The notes beneath the pieces were generated by a model. It made no database searches. It was given only the letters and a program-made list of their open reading frames with translations, and had not been told where the DNA came from. A DNA stretch of 64,000 nucleotides from Bacteroidales bacterium (GTDB taxonomy: Bacteria > Bacteroidota > Bacteroidia > Bacteroidales > F082): assembly GCA_023229245.1 (NCBI GenBank), contig JALNZU010000002.1, positions 1-64,000 on the forward strand, written 5' to 3'. Each line of letters begins with the position of its first letter. Positions within the stretch are counted from its first letter, which is position 1. Of the stretch, positions 17,283-25,218 are shown piece by piece. The position numbers were made by a program, and so were the translations under genes.

Positions 17283-19373
17283 TTATTTCAGCCATCGGTC
17301 TAACCAGTTGAAAAATGTACGTTGCCATAGTATGCCGTTCTGGGGTTTGAGTACCCAATGGTTTTCATCGGGGAAGTAGAGATACTCGGCTGGTATTCCT
17401 CTGAGTATTGCTGCATTAAACGCTGCCATACCCTGCGAAGCTACAATGCGATAATCTTTTTCACTATGAATGACTAATATGGGTGTATCCCAGTTTTGTA
17501 CAAACTTATGAGGCGAGTTGGCGTACGACCATTGTGCTGTTTTGTTGGTCTTGTCCCAGAAAGGGCCTCCTAAATCCCAGTTCACAAACCACATCTCTTC
17601 GGTCTCAAGATATTGCTGTTCAAAATTGAACATCCCATCATGTGCGATGAATGCTTTAAACCGTTTATTATGATTACCTGCCAGCCAAAACACCGAGTAT
17701 CCTCCATAGCTAGCTCCTACGGCACCTAATCGGTTTTCATCTATAAACGGCTCTTGCTTGACAGCATCAATAGCCGACAGATAATCGCGCATATTTTGCC
17801 CACCATAATCGCCACTGATCTGCTCATTCCATTCTTTCCCAAAACCGGGTAACCCACGACGGTTAGGAGCTACTATAATATAATCGTTGGCTGCCATCAT
17901 CTGAAAATTCCAGCGATACGACCAAAACTGACTGACAGTACTTTGTGGCCCGCCTTGACAATAGAGTAACGCAGGATATTTTTTGTCGGGGTCAAACTGT
18001 GGCGGATAGATAACCCATGTAAGCATTTGTTTGCCATCGGTAGTAGGGATCCACCTTTCCTCTACCCTACCCATCTCGATCTGATCCAATATAGGTTGGT
18101 TCACAAAAGTGATCTGCTGTTCTTCGCCTGTCATTTCCTGTATATTAAAAAGCTCTATAGGTGATGACATCGACATACGGCTTCCTATCAACCTTCCCGC
18201 AGCCGGATAAACATTAGTATAACTATGTACCCCTTCGGTGATCTTTTTTATTTCACCGTTCTGGATATCAATGCGATATATCTGATCAAGTGCATGATGG
18301 TTGCTGATAAAATAAATATACCTTCCATCAGCATCGAAACTCAGCCCTTGTGCATCCTGATCGAAATTTTCGGTCAAATAGGTTTTTTCATTGCTATGCA
18401 AGTCCATTAGAAAAAGGCGCAGCTTATCAGCTTCATAGCCGTCTCTTTCCATACTTTCCCATGCCAGAAATTTTCCATCGGGTGAGAAGACAGGGTTCAT
18501 GTCGTATCCCATCATTCCGGAAGTCAGGTTGATTGTCGTCTGACTCTCCAAATCATACTGATATAGATCGCTATTGGTTGAGGTGGCGTATTGCATCCCG
18601 GTTTTCTTACGTGCGGTATATACGATTGATTTGCTATCGGGGCTCCAGCTTATCTGCTCCATTCCTCCAAAAGGCCGTAAAGGCGATTCCCAGGCTTCGC
18701 CTTCCATAATATCTATATTGTTTTTCAGGCTCTTACCATCATAGTCTGCAATAAAGATATGTGTAAACCCATCAACCCAATGATCCCAGTGTCTGTACAT
18801 CAGATCATTATTAATACGTCCGGTAGCTTTAGGCAGATCAGGATAGATATCCGCTACTGTTTCTTTAAGTTTTACATCGGTTAGGTACAGCAACTTTTTT
18901 TGGTCTGGCGAATAATCAAAACCACTTATACCGCCTTCGACATCGGTGATCATCACCCGTCCGCTGCCGCGGGTGTTCATCTCCCACATCTGAGGACTGC
19001 CACTCTCGGAACTGATGAACGCAATTGCTTTACCATCAGGTCTCCAACGCGGATTAAACTCACTGACATTAGTATGGGTCAGCTGTTTCAGATCAGTTCC
19101 GTCAATATTCATCAGGTATAGCTCCGAATTGCCTTTGTTTTCTTCTATTCCGTAATAGGTTATAGTGAAAAGCAGTTGTTTGCCATCGGGCGACACAGCC
19201 ACCTCACCTATTCTTCCCATAGTCCATAGCGCTTCGGCTGTGAGACGACCATCAGGAAGGCTGATCGTTTTAGGGCCTATCACATGAGGTTGAGGTTCTT
19301 TCTTTTCATTGACGGCACAGGATGTAAAAAATATTACTACCGCCAACAGCATGATCTGTAAAGTATTAGTCAT
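17283..19373 (-). CDS. S9 family serine peptidase lipoprotein (prolyl oligopeptidase family)
   Basis: Exported serine peptidase of the prolyl oligopeptidase clan, likely acting on short peptides in the periplasm. The 696 residues start with a lipoprotein signal peptide with lipobox TSC (cysteine near residue 19). Residues about 45-420 form a WD40-like beta-propeller with repeated SPDGK and TWSP-type blades. The C-terminal alpha/beta-hydrolase domain carries nucleophile Ser555 in GASYGGYS, an aspartate in HSEKDYRI and the histidine in DENHWV. Length and architecture fit the DPP/acylaminoacyl-peptidase subgroups. It is monocistronic. A degenerate -7 element (TACTTTCG, minus strand 19402-19409) lies near its start. 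Confidence 0.9.
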   Translation of the reverse strand: MTNTLQIMLLAVVIFFTSCAVNEKKEPQPHVIGPKTISLPDGRLTAEALWTMGRIGEVAVSPDGKQLLFTITYYGIEENKGNSELYLMNIDGTDLKQLTHTNVSEFNPRWRPDGKAIAFISSESGSPQMWEMNTRGSGRVMITDVEGGISGFDYSPDQKKLLYLTDVKLKETVADIYPDLPKATGRINNDLMYRHWDHWVDGFTHIFIADYDGKSLKNNIDIMEGEAWESPLRPFGGMEQISWSPDSKSIVYTARKKTGMQYATSTNSDLYQYDLESQTTINLTSGMMGYDMNPVFSPDGKFLAWESMERDGYEADKLRLFLMDLHSNEKTYLTENFDQDAQGLSFDADGRYIYFISNHHALDQIYRIDIQNGEIKKITEGVHSYTNVYPAAGRLIGSRMSMSSPIELFNIQEMTGEEQQITFVNQPILDQIEMGRVEERWIPTTDGKQMLTWVIYPPQFDPDKKYPALLYCQGGPQSTVSQFWSYRWNFQMMAANDYIIVAPNRRGLPGFGKEWNEQISGDYGGQNMRDYLSAIDAVKQEPFIDENRLGAVGASYGGYSVFWLAGNHNKRFKAFIAHDGMFNFEQQYLETEEMWFVNWDLGGPFWDKTNKTAQWSYANSPHKFVQNWDTPILVIHSEKDYRIVASQGMAAFNAAILRGIPAEYLYFPDENHWVLKPQNGILWQRTFFNWLDRWLK

Positions 19374-19582
19374 AGTGTTCAGGTATAAGGTTACTGAAAC
19401 CGAAAGTACAAAAATTTATTTGAACAACAAGAAAATATGAAAACGTTGAGACAGAGAATTATTTTGAATGATTTGACTGTTCGACTATATGTTTTTATTT
19501 TAAGCTCATACCTATTAAAAAAAGACTTTATTTGTAAAACAGCCTGAATTATTGGATGTTTGCATAATAAAACACAATAGGT

Positions 19583-20281
19583 ATGGTAAGTAATTCACTT
19601 TTTATTTTATTACATGGCGATCATCATCATTTCACGGTTACAGCACCTTTTCTAATAGGCATATTAGCCAGTGTGATGCATGTCGTTTCTGGTCCGGATC
19701 ATCTGGCAGCTGTTACTCCTCTTGCTATTGACAACAAACTCAAAGCATGGTTCATAGGGCTTGGATGGGGTATTGGTCATACGCTCGGTATGTTGTTAAT
19801 AGGTGTGGTATTCTTACTTTTCAAGCATTTGATACCCGTTGAGACTATTTCGGCCTATGGTGAGATAGCTGTAGGCGTTATATTGATAGCAATTGGACTA
19901 TGGGCCTTATGGCGAGTATTTTTCAAAGCACAGGGCCATCATGCCCACAACACAGCAGCAGGACATGAACATCTGATGCCTGTCAAACAATCTTTCATTT
20001 CGGCCGTTATCATAGGTACTATTCATGGATTTGCCGGTGTCTCACATCTGCTTGGGGTACTCCCTACTTTGGCTTTCCCTACCCGTTTTGATTCAGTCAT
20101 GTATCTGACAGGATTTGGATTGGGAACTATTTCTGCTATGATCGCATTTTCGTATTTATTAGGTATTGTGGCACATCATTCCGATGAACGCTTTAAGCCG
20201 ATCATTTTTAAATCCATACAGATAGCCGGAGCATTAGCTGCTCTGATAGTTGGGATCTATTGGATATTCATGTTCATATAG
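19583..20281 (+). CDS. UreH/NicO-like membrane transporter
   Basis: A membrane protein of 232 residues with about six hydrophobic segments. Segment one contains MHVVSGPDHLAAVTPLAI and segment two GIGWGIGHT-like sequence (GLGWGIGHTLG), both conserved in the UreH/NiCoT group that moves nickel or cobalt. A histidine-rich loop (GHHAHNTAAGHEH) between segments supports binding of a divalent metal. The second half repeats the pattern with GTIHGFAGVSHLLG. It precedes rex by 85 bases on the same strand. No urease or hydrogenase genes are in the window, so the metal and purpose remain inference. Confidence 0.78.
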   Translation: MVSNSLFILLHGDHHHFTVTAPFLIGILASVMHVVSGPDHLAAVTPLAIDNKLKAWFIGLGWGIGHTLGMLLIGVVFLLFKHLIPVETISAYGEIAVGVILIAIGLWALWRVFFKAQGHHAHNTAAGHEHLMPVKQSFISAVIIGTIHGFAGVSHLLGVLPTLAFPTRFDSVMYLTGFGLGTISAMIAFSYLLGIVAHHSDERFKPIIFKSIQIAGALAALIVGIYWIFMFI

Positions 20282-20365
20282 GCGAAGTTTAACACACAAT
20301 TGATTTCATACTAAAAGATTTACTTGCTTTGCTGTCTGACAAGTTTTTAAACACTTACTTTACTC

Positions 20366-20989
20366 ATGCTGGAACCATTACCTGAGAAAACAGTTGAACG
20401 TCTTAGTCAATACCGACGTGTTTTGCTGAATTATCAATATGTACAGAACAGTTATATTTTTTCGCATGTATTAGCACGTATCCTGAAGATCAACTCAGCT
20501 ACTGTAAGGCGTGATCTGATGCTGATTGGAGTTGAAGGCGATCTGCATAAAGGCTATGACATCGGCTATTTGATACAAGAGATCGGAAAGGCTATTGACA
20601 GTAGGGAAGCTAAAAAAGTATGTTTTGTAGGTATAGGTGAATTCGGGAAAACAGTTGCAGAATATTTCCATGCGATGGAAAGCAAGCTGATCATTGCAGC
20701 AAATTTTTATTTTGATGGTCATAAAGCTGTGATAAGGAGCGATGTGCCATCTTATCCATTAAGCCGTATATCAGAAATTGTCAGTCAAGAAAATATTACT
20801 ATATGTGTGTTAGCTGTTCCTAACGAGTTTGCACACGACATTAGCACTATACTTATTCATGCCGGAATACGTGGAATATTAAATTTTAGCTCGGCCTTTT
20901 TGCAACTTCCACCTACAGTGTATGTTGAGAACTACGATATGATCACCAAGCTTGAAAAGATTGCTTATTTCGTAAAAGATGATGCGTAG
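20366..20989 (+). CDS. rex: Redox-sensing transcriptional repressor Rex
   Basis: Represses fermentative and respiratory genes when the NADH/NAD ratio is low. The 207 residues contain an N-terminal winged helix (PEKTVERLSQYRRVLL, then NSATVRRDL in the recognition helix) and a Rossmann NAD-binding domain starting VCFVGIGEFGKTVAEYF. The final helix region (NYDMITKLEKIAYFVK) swaps between subunits in the family. Length is normal. It is followed by a hairpin shared with the tRNA genes. No inverted-repeat Rex operator was recognised near any gene in the window. Confidence 0.93.
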   Translation: MLEPLPEKTVERLSQYRRVLLNYQYVQNSYIFSHVLARILKINSATVRRDLMLIGVEGDLHKGYDIGYLIQEIGKAIDSREAKKVCFVGIGEFGKTVAEYFHAMESKLIIAANFYFDGHKAVIRSDVPSYPLSRISEIVSQENITICVLAVPNEFAHDISTILIHAGIRGILNFSSAFLQLPPTVYVENYDMITKLEKIAYFVKDDA

Positions 20990-21026
20990 TAGGGTTGGGA
21001 TGCCAAGCTTAATTGATTGTGTGTAT

Positions 21027-21058
21027 AAAAAATCCTGCAATTGAACACCTTGCAGGAT
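21027..21058. terminator. Bidirectional Rho-independent terminator between rex and the tRNA genes
   Basis: A nine-base stem, ATCCTGCAA at 21032-21040 paired with TTGCAGGAT at 21050-21058, has a nine-base loop. Six A bases precede it, giving a T tract for minus-strand transcripts. On the plus strand a weaker TTTTT lies a few bases beyond. It should end the tRNA-Leu transcript and probably rex. Confidence 0.85.
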
Positions 21059-21074
21059 CATTGTTTTTGAGAAG

Positions 21075-21158
21075 TGCCCAAGAAAGGACTCGAACCTTCA
21101 CGAGCGTTCGCTCACTACACCCTGAATGTAGCGCGTCTACCAATTCCGCCACTTGGGC
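21075..21158 (-). tRNA. tRNA-Leu (CAG anticodon)
   Basis: The minus strand folds into a cloverleaf with acceptor stem GCCCAAG/CTTGGGC and A as discriminator. The anticodon stem CTACA/TGTAG encloses the loop TTCAGGG, giving anticodon CAG. The variable arm is long (GAGCGAACGCTC region), as required for class II leucine tRNA, and the T loop is GGTTCGAGTCC. The CCA end is not encoded. It lies 24 bases downstream of a second leucine tRNA on the same strand. Confidence 0.95.
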
Positions 21159-21182
21159 TAAACACCTTTACAAAAAAAACAG

Positions 21183-21266
21183 TGCCCAGAACAAGATTCG
21201 AACTTGCACACCGTAACCGGCGCCAGCCCCTCAAGCTGGTGTGTCTACCAATTCCACCATCTGGGC
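21183..21266 (-). tRNA. tRNA-Leu (GAG anticodon)
   Basis: The minus strand gives acceptor stem GCCCAGA/TCTGGGC with discriminator A. The anticodon stem CCAGC/GCTGG encloses loop TTGAGGG, so the anticodon is GAG. The variable arm (GCGCCGGTTACGGTGT region) is long, as in leucine tRNAs. CCA is not encoded. It is the promoter-proximal member of the two-tRNA unit. Confidence 0.95.
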
Positions 21267-21374
21267 AAAAAAGTGGGGCAAAAATACTACAAAAATTTGG
21301 TTAACAAAGGGAATAAAAAATATTTATTATACCAGAATCGAAATTTGCCCCTTGACGCATGAACAATCAATCCT

Positions 21375-21382
21375 TATTTTTG
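21375..21382 (+). promoter_or_regulatory. Promoter of the DUF4301 gene
   Basis: TATTTTTG matches TAnnTTTG. A TTG at 21352-21354 lies 20 bases upstream. The ATG at 21409 follows 26 bases downstream, which excludes the earlier in-frame start codons inside the tRNA region. Confidence 0.65.
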
Positions 21383-21408
21383 GCACCTTTGTTCAAACTA
21401 CAAGATTT

Positions 21409-22971
21409 ATGGAACAATTTACTTCAAAAGACCTTGCCCAGATACAACGAATGGGGATAAACACCGACCAGATAACGTACCAATTAAACCAGTTTAGAAA
21501 AGGATTTAAAGCAGTTGAACTGATTGATGCTGCCACAGTTGGAAATGGTATAATCCGGTTGGATGAAAAACAGTTAGATGAACTGACAGGTTATTTTGAT
21601 CAACATTCGGATGCGTACGATCTCATCAAATTTGTGCCAGCTTCGGGAGCGGCAAGCCGTATGTTCAAACATCTGTTTGAGTTTATTCAGGAAACAGATT
21701 CTAAGCAGGTAGATATTGAAAACGCCAAAGATATTCATAGTATCGAATATCTGTTAAAACATCTTGACAAGCTTGCATTCTATGATGACCTGAGTTACAA
21801 GGCGCAAGAATCGGCCACAGAACTTAGCAAGCTGATACAAGCTAAAAACTATAAGAAGATAGTCGAACTGATCGTATCGGATGAAGGTTTAGGCTATGGG
21901 AGTCTGCCAAAGGCGTTGCTTAAGTTTCATGCGTATGCAGATGGTACTAACCGTCTGGCATTGGAAGAACATTTGGTTGAAGCAGCCCATTATTGTGCCA
22001 GTCAGGAAAAAGAAGCACATATTCATTTTACTATCTCGCCTGAACATCGTACCCGTTTTGAAGCTGCGCTCAGACAGTTAGTACCGATATATGAGGAACG
22101 GTTTGGGATCAGATATGTGATTGGCCTATCAGAGCAGAAAACTTCTACCGATACTATTGCCGTTGATATAAACGACAACCCTTTCCGCAACCAGGATGGC
22201 AGTCTGCTGTTCAGGCCGGGCGGACATGGAGCCTTGATCGAAAACGTACAAGACCTGAATGAAGACATTATTTTCATTAAAAATATTGATAATATCGTTC
22301 CCGACGAACTGAGGCACGAGACATATAGTTATAAAAAAGCCTTAGGAGGCTTGTTGATGCAGCTCCAGAACACCATTTTTGAATATATGGATATATTGGA
22401 TGGCGGCAATTTAGAAGACGGTGAACTTGAGCAGATCAGGGAGTTTGCCGAACACACACTACATATTATGATCCCTGATGCATTTGAAGGATATTCCGAA
22501 ATAGAAAAGATTGATTTTTTGTTTACCCGCCTAAACCGTCCTATACGGGTTTGTGGAATGGTGAAAAATGAAGGCGAGCCGGGCGGAGGTCCTTACTGGA
22601 CACGCGACAGCCATCAAACCATATCACTACAAATTGTCGAAGCATCGCAAATGGATCTAAACAAACCCGATCAGGCTGAGATAGTGCGTAAAGCTACCCA
22701 TTTCAACCCGGTAGATCTGGTATGCGGTATATACAATTTTCAAGGACAGAAATTCGATCTGAAACATTTTATTGATCCGGAAACAGCTTTCATCAGTATT
22801 AAGTCGCAAGGAGGGCGTAAGTTAAAAGCATTGGAATTGCCAGGCTTGTGGAATGGAGCTATGGCCGATTGGATCACTATCTTTGTTGAAACACCCTTGA
22901 TTACTTTTAACCCGGTAAAAACAGTGAACGATCTGCTTCGGCCACAACATCAAAAGCAACAACCTCTTTGA
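21409..22971 (+). CDS. DUF4301 family protein
   Basis: Cytoplasmic protein of 520 residues of the DUF4301 family, which is conserved in Bacteroidota and has no established activity. Family features visible here are KFVPASGAASRMFKHLFEF near residue 80, LPKALLKFHAY near 170, FRPGGHGALIENVQDL near 270 and GEPGGGPYW near 390. The glycine- and arginine-rich SGAASRMFK and PGGHGAL segments recall nucleotidyltransferase-type phosphate-binding loops, but that is inference. The ATG at 21409 is chosen; the longer frame would run back through a tRNA gene. It has its own promoter and is followed 61 bases later by the DUF1858 gene. Confidence 0.85.
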   Translation: MEQFTSKDLAQIQRMGINTDQITYQLNQFRKGFKAVELIDAATVGNGIIRLDEKQLDELTGYFDQHSDAYDLIKFVPASGAASRMFKHLFEFIQETDSKQVDIENAKDIHSIEYLLKHLDKLAFYDDLSYKAQESATELSKLIQAKNYKKIVELIVSDEGLGYGSLPKALLKFHAYADGTNRLALEEHLVEAAHYCASQEKEAHIHFTISPEHRTRFEAALRQLVPIYEERFGIRYVIGLSEQKTSTDTIAVDINDNPFRNQDGSLLFRPGGHGALIENVQDLNEDIIFIKNIDNIVPDELRHETYSYKKALGGLLMQLQNTIFEYMDILDGGNLEDGELEQIREFAEHTLHIMIPDAFEGYSEIEKIDFLFTRLNRPIRVCGMVKNEGEPGGGPYWTRDSHQTISLQIVEASQMDLNKPDQAEIVRKATHFNPVDLVCGIYNFQGQKFDLKHFIDPETAFISIKSQGGRKLKALELPGLWNGAMADWITIFVETPLITFNPVKTVNDLLRPQHQKQQPL

Positions 22972-23032
22972 GCCGGAAGTAAAAAAAATAATCGAACTTT
23001 GCAGAAAACGAAATTATAAGGTAAAATGTATC

Positions 23033-23293
23033 ATGATCACTAAAACCATTGAAATCGAAGATTTGGTACGCGACTATCCGTTTTCTGTCAGATACCTGAT
23101 GGAAAAAGGTATTAAATGTATTGCATGTGGTGAGCCAATATGGGGAACCCTTGAAGAAGCTGCATTAGAGAAAGGCTTTGATGGTACAGCTATACAAAGC
23201 TTTGTAGATGAAATGAATCACATTGCACAGTCGGGCGATTCGGCAAACAATCAAACAAAAGCTAAAATATCCCCTACCCGGTTGGACCTTTGA
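23033..23293 (+). CDS. DUF1858 domain protein
   Basis: Small soluble protein of 86 residues matching DUF1858. The N-terminal EIEDLVRDYPFSVRYLMEKG, followed by a CIACGEPIWGTLEEAA segment, is the family core. The C-x-x-C pair (residues about 29-32) could bind a metal or take part in redox chemistry. DUF1858 occurs in short proteins and as an accessory domain in redox-related proteins; its biochemical role is not settled. It follows the DUF4301 gene on the same strand and ends ten bases before the convergent pdxH. A near-match -7 element (GAACTTTG at 22995-23002) lies upstream. Confidence 0.82.
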   Translation: MITKTIEIEDLVRDYPFSVRYLMEKGIKCIACGEPIWGTLEEAALEKGFDGTAIQSFVDEMNHIAQSGDSANNQTKAKISPTRLDL

Positions 23294-23303
23294 TTAACGT
23301 ATA

Positions 23304-23930
23304 TCAAGGGGCTAAGCGCTCACGTATCCAGGTTTCCTGTCTGATCCTATATCGGATTCTGTCGTTTAGCCGATCAGGCCGTCCCTGCCAAAATTCTATT
23401 GCGTCCGGTACTAAACAATAACCACCCCAATAATCGGGTCGAACGACAGGGGCCTTATTGCGGGTGAATTGGGCTATCTCTTCTTCCAATTGGTTTCGCG
23501 ATACTATGACTTTACTTTGAGGTGATACGATCGCACTGATACGACTCTCTTCAGGCCGTTGATTGAAGTAAGCATCCGAATCAGCATCCGAAATACGATG
23601 CAATTTCCCCTCTATACGTATCTGACGCTCTAACTCAGGCCAGAAAAAAGTGAGACAGCCAAATGGATTCATTGCAATCTCCTCCCCTTTGCGACTGGCA
23701 TAATTAGTAAAAAAAACAAATCCTTCCTGAGTAACTTCCTTGAGCAAGACAACTCTGGCCGACGGTTTATCATGCGCCGAAGTAGAAAGGACCATCGCAT
23801 TCACCTCGTTTACTTTCTGTTCTACAGCATAATTAAACCACTGCTCGAAAAATTCTATTGGAGATTCGGGTAACTGATCATCCGACAAAACACCTTTATT
23901 ATATTGATGCCTGAAACGGTCTAACTTCAT
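23304..23930 (-). CDS. pdxH: Pyridoxamine 5'-phosphate oxidase
   Basis: FMN-dependent oxidase that turns pyridoxamine or pyridoxine 5'-phosphate into pyridoxal 5'-phosphate. The 208 residues contain the N-terminal substrate segment (MKLDRFRHQYNKGVL), the FMN-binding SARVVLLKEV and FVFFTNYASRKGEEI segments, FFWPELERQIRIEG, and the C-terminal WQGRPDRLNDRIRYR signature. Length is typical. The gene is monocistronic, convergent with the DUF1858 gene and preceded by a minus-strand TAnnTTTG element. Confidence 0.95.
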   Translation of the reverse strand: MKLDRFRHQYNKGVLSDDQLPESPIEFFEQWFNYAVEQKVNEVNAMVLSTSAHDKPSARVVLLKEVTQEGFVFFTNYASRKGEEIAMNPFGCLTFFWPELERQIRIEGKLHRISDADSDAYFNQRPEESRISAIVSPQSKVIVSRNQLEEEIAQFTRNKAPVVRPDYWGGYCLVPDAIEFWQGRPDRLNDRIRYRIRQETWIRERLAP

Positions 23931-23959
23931 TTTTTGATAAACAATATATTTACAACCGA

Positions 23960-23967
23960 CAAAATTA
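23960..23967 (-). promoter_or_regulatory. -7 element upstream of pdxH
   Basis: The minus strand reads TAATTTTG, a match to TAnnTTTG, 29 bases before the pdxH ATG. Confidence 0.55.
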
Positions 23968-23996
23968 AGTAAATTGCCGCAAATTCTTCACCGAAG

Positions 23997-25217
23997 ATGT
24001 CCGTACTGTTTAAAAAGAAAACAATAGCAATACCAACCATTTATGGCTGGATTTTGTGTGTCATACTGGTAATACTCTTAGGATGGATAGCATTGAAAAT
24101 AACCTATCCGTTTTTATCACATCCTAAAAAATCATTTGGAAAAGTATTAGTAGTGGAAGGGTGGATACCTGATCAGGGAATTAAAAATGCACTGAAATAT
24201 TATCAGGCAAACGGCTACTCAAGCTTGTTTGTAACTGGTGTACCTATAACCCAATGGACTTATTCCTCCCCTTTTGCCAATATGGCGGAAGCTACTGCCG
24301 AAACCATGCGACGTAATTTCTTTAAAGACACTATTTATTTAGCTTCTATACCCACTAACATAGTCATAAACCGTACGTATGCCACTGCTATTTCATTGAA
24401 GTTAGAATCTGAAAAGCATGGAATTGATTTGAGTGCATTCGATTTGTATTCGATGGGGGCCCACTCCCGCCGTTCGCATCTGATGTTTACCAAAGCCTTT
24501 CCAAGCTCTTATATAGGTTTGATAGTAGATACCGATCCCTCCTTCGATCCGGCTAAATGGTATCAGACAAGCAGAGGATTTCGTACAGTTTTCGGAGAAC
24601 TGATAAGCTATGTATACAGTAGAATATTTTTTTGGCCTGATGAACAAACTACGGTTCAAACGATTATTACAGGGAAATATATTGATCGAACCACTCAGGA
24701 ACGACTTGATAAAGATAGATTTTTTGCCGACAGCACTAACTCACCTCTCAATCCTGATGAACTGCCATATTTTGAAGGACTCAGCTATTTCGACACCGAT
24801 CCTATATGGAAATTCAGATGTGAGATTGAAATTGATACTACTGAAGCTCCTTTTGAAATGCCTACTACTACTGCCCGGCTACCCCTGTATCGCAAATATG
24901 GCTTGCTGAAATTCAACATAAACGACAGCACCTATACATTGAGTGCATACCAAAACATGGATTTTCTGGCTAAAGACCCTACGTATAAAAGTTTGTTCAT
25001 CCCATTCAAAGACCTCACCAATACGCATGAAACTTATGGTGGCGGGCGTTATATAGATATCGAAATACCTGATAACGATAGCGTTATCCTCGACTTCAAT
25101 TTGGCATATAACCCTTATTGCGCTTACGACGACAAATGGTCGTGTCCGCTTCCTCCTTTTGAGAACTATTTAAAGCTTAGGGTAGAAGCAGGCGAAATGA
25201 TGTATAAAACACCCTGA
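23997..25217 (+). CDS. Fusion of a YdcF/SanA-like domain and DUF1684
   Basis: A 406-residue protein with one N-terminal membrane helix (about 16-38). Residues about 45-220 follow the YdcF/SanA/ElyC (DUF218) pattern: KVLVVEGWIPDQGIKNALKYY, an LFVTG strand, NRTYATAISLKLE and the SMGAHSRRSHLMF segment. From about 235 to the end it matches DUF1684: KDRFFADSTNSPLNPDEL, GLSYF, FKDLTN, ETYGGGRYIDIE, then LAYNPYCAYDDKWSCPLP. Both halves are of uncertain biochemistry. DUF218 proteins have been linked to envelope polysaccharide or peptidoglycan maintenance in enterobacteria. Fusion of the two is unfamiliar to me. The stop codon is separated by one base from the ATG of the sensor kinase gene, so co-translation is likely. 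Confidence 0.75.
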   Translation: MSVLFKKKTIAIPTIYGWILCVILVILLGWIALKITYPFLSHPKKSFGKVLVVEGWIPDQGIKNALKYYQANGYSSLFVTGVPITQWTYSSPFANMAEATAETMRRNFFKDTIYLASIPTNIVINRTYATAISLKLESEKHGIDLSAFDLYSMGAHSRRSHLMFTKAFPSSYIGLIVDTDPSFDPAKWYQTSRGFRTVFGELISYVYSRIFFWPDEQTTVQTIITGKYIDRTTQERLDKDRFFADSTNSPLNPDELPYFEGLSYFDTDPIWKFRCEIEIDTTEAPFEMPTTTARLPLYRKYGLLKFNINDSTYTLSAYQNMDFLAKDPTYKSLFIPFKDLTNTHETYGGGRYIDIEIPDNDSVILDFNLAYNPYCAYDDKWSCPLPPFENYLKLRVEAGEMMYKTP

Positions 25218-25218
25218 T

